From NCBI GenBank assembly GCA_903885445.1, contig CAISIO010000029.1, positions 1-38,380 of the forward strand: DNA of 38,380 nucleotides. Reading direction: 5' to 3'. A model generated the notes under the pieces. It was not told where the DNA came from. It saw only the letters and a list, made by a program, of their open reading frames with translations, and made no database searches. Within the stretch, counting starts at the first letter, position 1. Every line of letters begins with the position of its first letter. The DNA comes from Candidatus Staskawiczbacteria bacterium (GTDB lineage: Bacteria > Patescibacteriota > Minisyncoccia > Minisyncoccales > Staskawiczbacteraceae). The translations under genes and the position numbers were made by a program. Shown here piece by piece: positions 1 through 7,712 of this stretch.

Positions 1-19
1 ATAAATTAAATAACATATT

Positions 20-2128
20 ATGGAAATGAATTACAAAAAAATAAGTTTTTTAATAATAATCATTGTTGCAGTTGTTCTATTAGGAGGCTTGGCTGTAAAT
101 CATTTCAAATATAATTTATCGTCATTTTTAACAGCATCATTAATACCTCCGCCTACGCAAATTAAAGATCAGCATATCACTGCTTTTGCGGTTTTCGCCG
201 GCGCAGCCATAAGCGATGCCACTCCTGCCTCTGGCTCTATAACCGGCGATGTCGGTTTGACGCCCACCGGCGGCACTGCTATCACCGGATTAACATGCGC
301 TGAAATGACAGGGGTTAGCAAAATATACGATAATAATGCCGGATATACGGGCAATCCTGCTGGCACAGCATGTTTAACAACCGATTCGGCCCTCCTAATT
401 ACAGCCAAGGGCGAACTAAGCGCGGCATATAACGATGCTAAAGGCCGAACAGGCGCCACCACAGTTACCGCCAATGCTACAGATTCTTTCGCTGGCATTG
501 GTACCGGCGTTGGCGGGTATACTTTAGCGCCCGGTGTCTATAAATCTGGCTCTTCAATGGGGGTTCCTGTATCGCTTACCCTTGATGGCGGTGGTAATAC
601 GAATGCAGTTTTTATATTCCAAACAGGCACTACGCTTAACACCGCAAACAGCAGCGTAATTAATTTGATTAATGGCACTCAGGCCTGCAATGTCTTCTGG
701 CAGGTTGGCAGTTCTGCGATACTTGGAACAGGTTCCGATTTCTCCGGAACTGTCATGGCCGCAGTTTCAATCACAGATGCCGGTGGCTCAACTGTTCACG
801 GAAGGCTGTTGGCCGATGCTGATAACACAGATGCCGATTCTACCGGTGCGGTCGCATTGAGCGGCACTCACGTTATTGTACCAACATGCGCGGATGCTCT
901 TGCTAATGGCGCTTGCGGAACCGCTGCTAAAAGTTATCTTTATACTGACGTAGCTTTTTCAGGAACAATGTGCGGCGATGGTAATGGAGTGACAACTCCT
1001 GCAAGCCCAGCCTTTCCAGCCGCCGGTAACTCAGTAACGTGGACATGCGCTGGAATTTATGGTGGAATTCCTTCCGGCACGTGTACGGCCTCAGCTGGTA
1101 GCGTGCCGCCCGCAACTCTCACTTTGGTTAAAACCATTATTGGCGGCGCTCAAACATTCGCAGATTTTCCATTAACAGCTACTGGGACAACTACCATCAC
1201 CGGTGTTTATCCTGCATCAGCTATTACTAATGCCATTGTTTCCGCCGGCACATATGCTCTTTCGGAAAAAACACAATCTGATTATACGGCAGGGGTATGG
1301 AGTTGTTTAAAAAACGACACTCCTCCAGCAGTTACTGGCGCTTCAATCGCACTCGCTTCTGGCGATAGCGCAATCTGTACTATTCAAAATACTTACTCGG
1401 GCGGTGGCGGAAACAGTTATCCCAAGACATTAGTGCCGCCGCTCATTGAGGTAGTAAAGGTGCCAAGTCCTTTGGCTTTGCCGAGTGGTCCTGGTCCTGT
1501 GACATATACGTATAAGCTTCGCAATATTGGAACGGTCCCGGTAAATAATATAACAATGGTTGATGACACTTGCGGGCCGGTAATTTTTGTTTCCGGTGAC
1601 ATGAATAGTGATTCAAGGCTGGACATGAATGAAACATGGACATACGATTGTTTTAAGACGCTTTCGGCAACCGACACAAACACCGTCGTCGCAACCGGAT
1701 GGGCTGATGGCGTAAGCGCGACCGATATAGCAACCGCCACAGTAGTTGTCGGTTCTCCTATAGTGCCTCCATTAATTCACGTGACAAAAGTTCCGAGTCC
1801 GTTGGCATTGCCTGCCGGAGGCGGAATGGTTACTTATACTAAAAAAGTTACCAATCCTGGAACAGTAGCGTTGAGCAATATCCAAATTGCCGATGATAAG
1901 TGTGGTGCTGTAAAATATGTTTCAGGAGACGCGAACAGTGATTCAAAGCTTGATCCCGCCGAAACATGGACATATTCATGCAGCGCGAATCTTACCAAAA
2001 CTACGACAAACACAGTCACTGTGAGCGGCCAAGCCAACGGTTTGACGGCTAGAGACTTTGCAATTGCTACTGTTATTGTGGCTACGCCTAAGTTACCAAA
2101 TACGGGTTTTGCTCCTAGCGTTAAATAG
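20..2128 (+). CDS. Secreted DUF3494 (ice-binding-like) protein with prealbumin/SpaA-like domain, two DUF11-like repeats and C-terminal LPNTG motif
   Basis: N-terminal hydrophobic segment; AFAVFAGAAISDATPASGSITGDVGLTPTGG...VFIFQTGTTLNTA...VFWQVGSSAILGTGS matches the DUF3494 pattern; two VPPLI.V.KVPSPLALP repeats; ends KLPNTGFAPSVK*. Confidence 0.85.
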   Translation: MEMNYKKISFLIIIIVAVVLLGGLAVNHFKYNLSSFLTASLIPPPTQIKDQHITAFAVFAGAAISDATPASGSITGDVGLTPTGGTAITGLTCAEMTGVSKIYDNNAGYTGNPAGTACLTTDSALLITAKGELSAAYNDAKGRTGATTVTANATDSFAGIGTGVGGYTLAPGVYKSGSSMGVPVSLTLDGGGNTNAVFIFQTGTTLNTANSSVINLINGTQACNVFWQVGSSAILGTGSDFSGTVMAAVSITDAGGSTVHGRLLADADNTDADSTGAVALSGTHVIVPTCADALANGACGTAAKSYLYTDVAFSGTMCGDGNGVTTPASPAFPAAGNSVTWTCAGIYGGIPSGTCTASAGSVPPATLTLVKTIIGGAQTFADFPLTATGTTTITGVYPASAITNAIVSAGTYALSEKTQSDYTAGVWSCLKNDTPPAVTGASIALASGDSAICTIQNTYSGGGGNSYPKTLVPPLIEVVKVPSPLALPSGPGPVTYTYKLRNIGTVPVNNITMVDDTCGPVIFVSGDMNSDSRLDMNETWTYDCFKTLSATDTNTVVATGWADGVSATDIATATVVVGSPIVPPLIHVTKVPSPLALPAGGGMVTYTKKVTNPGTVALSNIQIADDKCGAVKYVSGDANSDSKLDPAETWTYSCSANLTKTTTNTVTVSGQANGLTARDFAIATVIVATPKLPNTGFAPSVK

Positions 2129-2136
2129 CATCTAAA

Positions 2137-2787
2137 ATGTTATCAAAACAAACATTGTTGGTAACTCTTTTTATAGGATGCGCGTTTTGTATAACAGCTA
2201 TTTTATTTTTGTTTTTTAATTTATTCGGTAATTTTAATGTAAAATTAGTATCGCATGCAGACAGTAAAGCTCCACAAAATTTGGTTAACAACAAGCCGGT
2301 AGAGTTTATCAAAAGCGTCTCTTCGTCAGTACAAGCGAGCTCAGGAATTCCAATTCGCCTCAAGATTCCAAATATTAGCGTTGATGCGCCGATAGATTCG
2401 GTGGGCGTTACATCCGGCGGAGCAGTCGGCGTGCCAAATGGCCCCACTAATGTAGCATGGTTTAATCTTGGACCGCGTCCTGGAGATAATGGCAGCGCTG
2501 TTATCACCGGACATTATGGCCATTGGAAAAATGGCGGAGGGTCGGTATTTGATGATTTAAATAAATTAAAACCAGGCGACAAAATAAATGTTGAATATAT
2601 ACAAGGAGTGACTGTCACTTTTGTGGTGCGAGAATTGCGTACGTATGGCCAGAATGAATATGCTCCGGAAGTATTTGGCTCGGGCGATGGAAAAGCGCAT
2701 CTTAACCTCATTACTTGCGAAGGAACCTGGATTGTGGCTCAAAAAACTTACTCCAACAGGCTCGTGGTATTTACTGATAAAGAATAA
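2137..2787 (+). CDS. Sortase (class E/F-like)
   Basis: N-terminal TM; IRLKIPNISVDAPI, VITGHYGHW (catalytic His), LNLITCEG (catalytic Cys), YSNRLVVF (Arg); starts 8 nt after the LPNTG protein. Confidence 0.9.
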   Translation: MLSKQTLLVTLFIGCAFCITAILFLFFNLFGNFNVKLVSHADSKAPQNLVNNKPVEFIKSVSSSVQASSGIPIRLKIPNISVDAPIDSVGVTSGGAVGVPNGPTNVAWFNLGPRPGDNGSAVITGHYGHWKNGGGSVFDDLNKLKPGDKINVEYIQGVTVTFVVRELRTYGQNEYAPEVFGSGDGKAHLNLITCEGTWIVAQKTYSNRLVVFTDKE

Positions 2788-2797
2788 ATAAAGTTAG

Positions 2798-2833
2798 ACT
2801 AAACTATGCCAGTTAATACTGGCATTTTAGTTA
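2798..2833 (+). terminator. Intrinsic terminator-like hairpin after sortase
   Basis: ATGCCAGT-taat-ACTGGCAT stem (2806-2825) followed by TTTTAGTT. Confidence 0.6.
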
Positions 2834-2857
2834 AATTTGGGATATAAATAATAAAGA

Positions 2858-3187
2858 ATGCTGAATAAAAACAGTAAGAGTTTGGTTTTTTCTAAAGTCT
2901 CTGTAAACGAGCTGATTCTTTTTTGCGTACATTCTGTAATTTCTAATTCCGAGCAATGCAGTTTTGAAAGATTAGTGAAGGAATGTTTTACGCTATTTCC
3001 CGACACGCTTAGGTTCGCACGATATCCTATTTGGCCAGACTCGCGCAAGTTAGACAGGCCATTGAGGGCGCTTCGCAACGAAAAACTGATAATTGGCGAC
3101 CCAAAAACATATTTTATTCTTACGAGGACAGGAGAAGAAAAAGCAACGGCGGTTTCAAAATCATTAAGGCAGGGGAAATTGTTATGA
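2858..3187 (+). CDS. Small conserved-looking protein, possible winged-helix fold
   Basis: 109 aa ORF; stop overlaps the downstream mltG start (ATGA); RKLDRPLRALRNEKLIIGDPKTYFILTRTGEEKA resembles a wHTH wing. Confidence 0.6.
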   Translation: MLNKNSKSLVFSKVSVNELILFCVHSVISNSEQCSFERLVKECFTLFPDTLRFARYPIWPDSRKLDRPLRALRNEKLIIGDPKTYFILTRTGEEKATAVSKSLRQGKLL

Positions 3188-4245
3188 TAAGAAATAATTT
3201 TTTTAAAAATAAAAACTATTCTGCGGTACCGCTAAAATCTTTAAAAAAGGTTTCATCACTTATTGGGATTGTTTTTTTGTTGCTGGTTTCATATATTTTT
3301 TTCCAGGTTTATGTTCCGGCAGATCCAGCCTCTCACGAGACAGTAACTTTTACCGCGCAAAAGGGATTGGGAGACGATGAAATAGGAAATAGCTTGCAGA
3401 AAATGGGAATAATCAGAAGCAGTTATTTTTTTAAGTTTTATGTGATACTGTCTTTGAGGCATTCCAGCCTGAAAGCAGGGGATTATATCGTTTCTCCGAA
3501 AATGTCCATCTATGAAATCGCAAATGAAATATCTCAAGGAAATGTAATTAAAGATAAAATTGTTGTTTATGAAGGTTGGGATATAAATGATATAGGCAAG
3601 TATTTGGAGTCGCGCGATATTTGCACGGAGGCTGATTTTGTCAAAGCCGCAAGTAAAGATTACAGCAGTAATTTTGATTTTTTGAAAGACCTGCCTCGCG
3701 ATAGGGCGGGCAAGCCAAGCGCCAGTTTGGAGGGATATCTTTTCCCCGATACCTACGAGATTTCAAAAGGCGAAACCTGCGACGGCTTTGTACTGATGAT
3801 GCTGGAAAATTTTGACAAAAAGTTAACTCCTGACTTGCGCGCTGAAATTACAAGACAAAAAAAATCAATTTTTGACGTGGTAACGATGGCTTCGCTGATA
3901 GAAAAAGAAGTCAGGACTTTGAGCGACAAAAAAATAGTTTCGGGAATTTTGTGGAAACGATTATTAATTGGCATGGCGTTGCAATTAGACTCAACGATAA
4001 ATTATATTACAAACGGAAATGATCCGTCGGTTTCAATTAAAAACACAAAAATCGATTCGCCATATAATACCTATAAATATCCGGGTTTGCCAAAAGGTCC
4101 AATTTCGAACTCGGGAATTGATTCTATAAACGCCGCAATTTATCCGACAGCAACTAAATATTGGTTTTATCTTTCCGACGGCAAAACTTATTTCAGCGAA
4201 ACTTTAGATCAGCACAACGCCGCCAAAGCCAAATACCTGGATTAG
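3184..4245 (+). CDS. mltG: Endolytic murein transglycosylase MltG (YceG-like)
   Basis: TM plus LysM-like region, SLEGYLFPDTYEI, VTMASLIEKEV, LQLDSTINY, SPYNTYKYPGLPKGPISNSG. ORF track starts at 3031, but ATG at 3184 overlapping the upstream stop is the likely start. Confidence 0.93.
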   Translation: MIRNNFFKNKNYSAVPLKSLKKVSSLIGIVFLLLVSYIFFQVYVPADPASHETVTFTAQKGLGDDEIGNSLQKMGIIRSSYFFKFYVILSLRHSSLKAGDYIVSPKMSIYEIANEISQGNVIKDKIVVYEGWDINDIGKYLESRDICTEADFVKAASKDYSSNFDFLKDLPRDRAGKPSASLEGYLFPDTYEISKGETCDGFVLMMLENFDKKLTPDLRAEITRQKKSIFDVVTMASLIEKEVRTLSDKKIVSGILWKRLLIGMALQLDSTINYITNGNDPSVSIKNTKIDSPYNTYKYPGLPKGPISNSGIDSINAAIYPTATKYWFYLSDGKTYFSETLDQHNAAKAKYLD

Positions 4246-4254
4246 TCGAGGCTA

Positions 4255-4283
4255 TTGACATATAGGGGAAGATAGATTAAGAT
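4255..4283 (+). promoter_or_regulatory. Sigma70-type promoter of rplJL
   Basis: TTGACA (4255-4260), 17-nt spacer, TAAGAT (4278-4283). Confidence 0.65.
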
Positions 4284-4299
4284 AATAACATAATTAATA

Positions 4300-4396
4300 A
4301 TCCGCAGACAGCAGGTGGCGAGAGCCGTAATTCCTGCCGAGGATAAACATATTTTTAAGTGTTTATTTTCATCTGCGTAAAGGCAGATTTTTATTT
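4300..4396 (+). ncRNA. Ribosomal protein L10 leader with downstream attenuator-like hairpin
   Basis: GACAGCAGGTGGCGAGAGCCGTAATTCCTGCCGAGG resembles the bacterial L10 leader consensus; then ATAAACA/TGTTTAT hairpin and ATCTGC-gtaaag-GCAGAT-TTTTATTTTT just before rplJ. Confidence 0.8.
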
Positions 4397-4398
4397 TT

Positions 4399-4896
4399 AT
4401 GGCACTAACAAAAGCGCAGAAAACAAAGCAAATAGACAGCGTAAAAGAAAAGATTGCGAAACAGAAATCGGTGATTTTTGTTGATTTCGCAAAGGTTCCG
4501 TCAAAGGATATGTTCAGCTTGAGAAAAACTTTGAAGGAAGGAGGGTGCAATTTAAAGGTCGCTAAGAAGACATTGGTAAGAATCGCCTTTGGTCAGTCCG
4601 GAGTTACTTTCTGGAACAAAATGAAAGCGGTAATCCCAGGACAATTGGCGTTGGTTTTTGGAATTGAGGACGAAATTGCTCCAGCAAGAATCGCCAATGA
4701 TTTCGCCAAAAAGCAGGAGAATTTGAAGATTTTGGGAGGAATTTTTGAGAACAGGTTTATTGAAAAGGCTAAAGTATTGGAATTGGCCAGCATACCGCCA
4801 AGGAATATATTGCTGGGAAGATTGGTTGGTTCTATATACAGTCCGGTATCAAGTTTTGTGAGAGTTTTAAATAAAATATCAGAAAAAAATAATTAA
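4399..4896 (+). CDS. rplJ: 50S ribosomal protein L10
   Basis: MALTKAQKTKQIDSVKEKIAKQKSVIFVDFAKV... L10 pattern; L10 leader upstream, rplL downstream. Confidence 0.95.
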   Translation: MALTKAQKTKQIDSVKEKIAKQKSVIFVDFAKVPSKDMFSLRKTLKEGGCNLKVAKKTLVRIAFGQSGVTFWNKMKAVIPGQLALVFGIEDEIAPARIANDFAKKQENLKILGGIFENRFIEKAKVLELASIPPRNILLGRLVGSIYSPVSSFVRVLNKISEKNN

Positions 4897-4911
4897 TTAT
4901 CGCTCGGCAAC

Positions 4912-4984
4912 AAACTTTTTTCCGGCTGTTGGTAGCCCCCTTTGTCTCTTCGGAGACAAGTGGACCAAGGCCTACAAAAAGTTT
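4912..4984 (+). ncRNA. Structured intergenic element between rplJ and rplL (predicted)
   Basis: Nested complementarity: AAACTTTTT (4912-4920)/AAAAAGTTT (4976-4984) enclosing TTGTCTC-TTCG-GAGACAA (4942-4959). Confidence 0.5.
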
Positions 4985-5008
4985 ATTACCTCGCTTAAAT
5001 AAAACAAT

Positions 5009-5410
5009 ATGACAGAAGAAACAAAAGTAGAAGTTCCAGCTAAATTTGAAAAAATGGTAGCTGAAATAGAAAAAATGCCAGTTGTAGAATTGGCAGAATT
5101 AGTGAAAGTTTTGGAGGCTAAATTCGGCGTTTCAGCAGCAGCTCCAGTGGCAGTTGCAGCAGCGGCAGCCGGACCGGTTGAGGAAAAGACATCTTTCAAT
5201 GTTGAGTTGAAAGAAGTCGGAGCTCAGAAAATTGAAGTCATCAAAGTTGTCAGAGATGTGACTGCAAAAGGATTGAAAGAATCAAAAGACTTGGTTGACG
5301 CCGCCGCAGCAGGAACAGCCCAGATGGTAAAAGAAGGAGTCAAGAAAGAAGAAGCAGCTGAAATTCAAAAGAAATTTACAGCAGCCGGAGCCAAAGTAGA
5401 AATCAAATAA
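5009..5410 (+). CDS. rplL: 50S ribosomal protein L7/L12
   Basis: Ala-rich hinge plus [41 protein letters not shown]. Confidence 0.97.
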   Translation: MTEETKVEVPAKFEKMVAEIEKMPVVELAELVKVLEAKFGVSAAAPVAVAAAAAGPVEEKTSFNVELKEVGAQKIEVIKVVRDVTAKGLKESKDLVDAAAAGTAQMVKEGVKKEEAAEIQKKFTAAGAKVEIK

Positions 5411-5421
5411 ATCTTTTTAAC

Positions 5422-5450
5422 AAAAGCAGGGGATTGAACCCCTGTTTTTG
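5422..5450 (+). terminator. rplL intrinsic terminator
   Basis: CAGGGG-attgaa-CCCCTG followed by TTTTTG. Confidence 0.85.
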
Positions 5451-5464
5451 TTTGTTTTAAATTA

Positions 5465-5493
5465 TTGACATAAATATTTTGTTATGCCATACT
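5465..5493 (+). promoter_or_regulatory. Promoter for the foreign-composition ORF
   Basis: TTGACA (5465-5470), 17-nt spacer, CATACT (5488-5493). Confidence 0.5.
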
Positions 5494-5584
5494 AATTTTA
5501 GTTTGAACGTTGAGTCTGATGGCTGTATAAATGTGTCGCAAGGCGCGCCACACAGCTGTTGCCATATGGGATGGGAGATGAATC

Positions 5585-6394
5585 ATGAAGTATGTAGCGA
5601 TTGTTTTGGCGTCGGTGGCGATTGCCGGGTACTGCGGGTACGTCGCGGGTAAGCTCGATAGGATTTCTTCCCAACTAGAGCCCGTTCCCAAACCTGCTTT
5701 AGCAGCTCCGGCGAGCGCGCCGGCGGCATCGCAGCCGAATGCGAGTGTTTGTGTCGATTTCACACGGTCGAAAACCGTCGACCTCTCGGCGGGCGCGTTG
5801 GACGAAAGCACACTGTCGAGAATTCGAGACGAGGACAAACAAAATGTCGGCGGTGTGCTGAAGAATCGCTTGTCAGTTTTTCAAACGTCCAAAGGTTTTT
5901 TTCGGGTCGTTCTATGTTTCGGCCGGCAATCAATCGACCCGAATTCGGCAAGTGACGGCAAGGGTGTTATGTACGCTACGCTCCAACTGCCTAGCGGCAA
6001 ATGGACGGCTGACACCCTGGACATCGTTGGTGTATCTACATCTGCCGATGATGGCTACCTTATTTGCCGGTTTGGCGTTTATCAGCTAGTGGGCGCCGAT
6101 AAACTCATCAGGATAGTTTCATTCGCGGACAACGGCTCGCGAGGAGCGCCGATGATTCGGCGTGGAAGCCCCTGGGCGAATCGGTACTGGGAGGTCTCAA
6201 AGTCCGACTCATCGGGCTTTGGTGGATTTCTGGAATGTGCCAACGGGGTTTGGCTATTCCGTCGCTACAATGGAATCCGCAAGGGCTGGGTGGACAAGTT
6301 TCTCCCTGACGGAGATAAACGCGTGATTTTCCTTTCCGAGGGACTCCACCCGATCGAGTTTTACCCTGAGATTGGGGAGTTCACCGATTTGTGA
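5585..6394 (+). CDS. Exported hypothetical protein of foreign composition
   Basis: N-terminal signal/TM segment followed by Pro/Ala linker; GGGAG-like RBS before ATG; visibly more GC-rich than neighbours; no family recognised. Confidence 0.75.
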   Translation: MKYVAIVLASVAIAGYCGYVAGKLDRISSQLEPVPKPALAAPASAPAASQPNASVCVDFTRSKTVDLSAGALDESTLSRIRDEDKQNVGGVLKNRLSVFQTSKGFFRVVLCFGRQSIDPNSASDGKGVMYATLQLPSGKWTADTLDIVGVSTSADDGYLICRFGVYQLVGADKLIRIVSFADNGSRGAPMIRRGSPWANRYWEVSKSDSSGFGGFLECANGVWLFRRYNGIRKGWVDKFLPDGDKRVIFLSEGLHPIEFYPEIGEFTDL

Positions 6395-6411
6395 GCTATG
6401 CATGCGTTAAG

Positions 6412-6461
6412 GCGTTGGCGGAGCGAGAGTAAAATCTCGTTCTGCCAACGCTGTTTTTTTT
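6412..6461 (+). terminator. Strong intrinsic terminator of foreign cassette A
   Basis: GCGTTGGC (6412-6419) / GCCAACGC (6444-6451) with inner CGAGA/TCTCG, then T8. Confidence 0.85.
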
Positions 6462-6497
6462 GCGAAAAAGTGGTAAAATCTTTAAATGGGTATAAGC

Positions 6498-6569
6498 GGG
6501 CAGTTAGCTCAGTGGTAGAGCGTTCCGTTCACATCGGAAAGGCCATAGGTTCGAATCCTATACCGCCCA
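6498..6569 (+). tRNA. tRNA-Val (CAC)
   Basis: GGGCAGT...GCTC-AGTGGTA-GAGC...TTCCG-TTCACAT-CGGAA...ATAGG-TTCGAAT-CCTAT-ACCGCCC-A; anticodon CAC; 3' CCA not encoded. Confidence 0.93.
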
Positions 6570-6585
6570 CATTTATTATAAAATT

Positions 6586-6930
6586 ATGAACTGGAAGAGT
6601 AATTTTAAAGAAGGTAGGGAATTATTTTTAGCAACATCTTCTAAAGATGGCGTCCCTCATGCCAATATAGTTATCTCTTGTGGCTTTGCCGATGATAAAT
6701 TATTGGTTGCGGATTGCCAGATGGTAACAACTGTAAAAAATCTTAAAGAGAATCCGAATATTTGTTTAGTTGGAGGGCACATCAGGTTGAAAGGATTTGT
6801 TGATATTTTTTCTTCGGGCGAGTATTTTGAGGCGTGTGTTAGGAAATCTAAGGGGTATAACGTTAGGCACGCGATAGTTGTTGATGTAGAAGAAGTTTTT
6901 GATTTAAATAAAGTTACTGTGATAAATTAA
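6586..6930 (+). CDS. Pyridoxamine 5'-phosphate oxidase-family (FMN-binding split barrel) protein
   Basis: FLATSSKDGVPHANIV...TTVKNLKENPNICLV pattern. Confidence 0.75.
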   Translation: MNWKSNFKEGRELFLATSSKDGVPHANIVISCGFADDKLLVADCQMVTTVKNLKENPNICLVGGHIRLKGFVDIFSSGEYFEACVRKSKGYNVRHAIVVDVEEVFDLNKVTVIN

Positions 6931-7322
6931 TGAGCGGTAATTTTAGAAAACTAGTTTGGACTGAGCACTCTCAGATAAAAATGAGACAGTACGGGCTTTC
7001 AAAACAGAAACTTTTAGGAATACTTTCAAAGCCCGAACGGAAAGAGCAGGGGATTGCGCCTGGCACAACCGCGGTAATGAGGACTAATAAGGTCTTCTTT
7101 AATGCAAAACAAGTAACTCTAAAAACCGCCTGGCAAAAGCCGAAAAAAGCTCCAGGGGAAATTTGGATAATGTATAAAGACGTTAAAAACTCTGCTAAAT
7201 ACAGCGAGCAGGTAAGAAGAATTATCAGCGCCTGGCGTTATCCGGGCATTTCAAAGCCTGGCGAAGCCATCCCTGTCCCAGACGATATTAAAATCTTTCT
7301 GGAAAGTGGTATAATGGATTAA
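6930..7322 (+). CDS. Conserved-looking hypothetical protein
   Basis: 130 aa ORF overlapping its neighbours at start/stop codons; WTEHSQIKMRQYGLS start reminiscent of DUF4258-like proteins. Confidence 0.6.
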   Translation: MSGNFRKLVWTEHSQIKMRQYGLSKQKLLGILSKPERKEQGIAPGTTAVMRTNKVFFNAKQVTLKTAWQKPKKAPGEIWIMYKDVKNSAKYSEQVRRIISAWRYPGISKPGEAIPVPDDIKIFLESGIMD

Positions 7323-7711
7323 TGGAAAATAACGCCAGGCAAAACACGTTGTCTCTTTGGTTTTTTTGGCAATTTTACGGGATGCCGAGTTTTTTGCTTG
7401 GAGTCTGGAAAAACTATATTTTGTTCGCCCTCAATTATTTTTCCTTGCCGGTTTTGTTAAAATCACTTTTTGCGCCATGGCGCAAATATAAATGGAGCTA
7501 TCCTAAAGGGATTCGTGTCACAGAGTTTTTCAGCACGCTTATTTCAAACGTATTTTCCCGGCTGATGGGGGCGCTAGTAAGGATTGTTTTAATTGCGGCT
7601 GGAATTGTATTCCAAGTTTTCGTTATTTTTGCGGGATTAATAATTTTTCTGCTGTGGCTGGCAGTACCGTTTATTATTATAGCCGGAATTTTATTTGTTT
7701 TTTTCTACTAA
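7322..7711 (+). CDS. Small integral membrane protein
   Basis: Several hydrophobic segments; abuts the downstream Clp-like ATPase gene. Confidence 0.7.
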   Translation: MENNARQNTLSLWFFWQFYGMPSFLLGVWKNYILFALNYFSLPVLLKSLFAPWRKYKWSYPKGIRVTEFFSTLISNVFSRLMGALVRIVLIAAGIVFQVFVIFAGLIIFLLWLAVPFIIIAGILFVFFY

Positions 7712-7712
7712 G

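Noticed and set aside
169-2037. Antisense ORFs on the minus strand under the DUF3494 gene (e.g. 169-498, 1417-1740, 1834-2037)
   Set aside because: No recognisable domains; fully overlapped by a well-supported CDS.
5482-5838. Minus-strand ORF 5482-5838 overlapping cassette A
   Set aside because: Antisense to a better-supported ORF with signal peptide, RBS, promoter and terminator.
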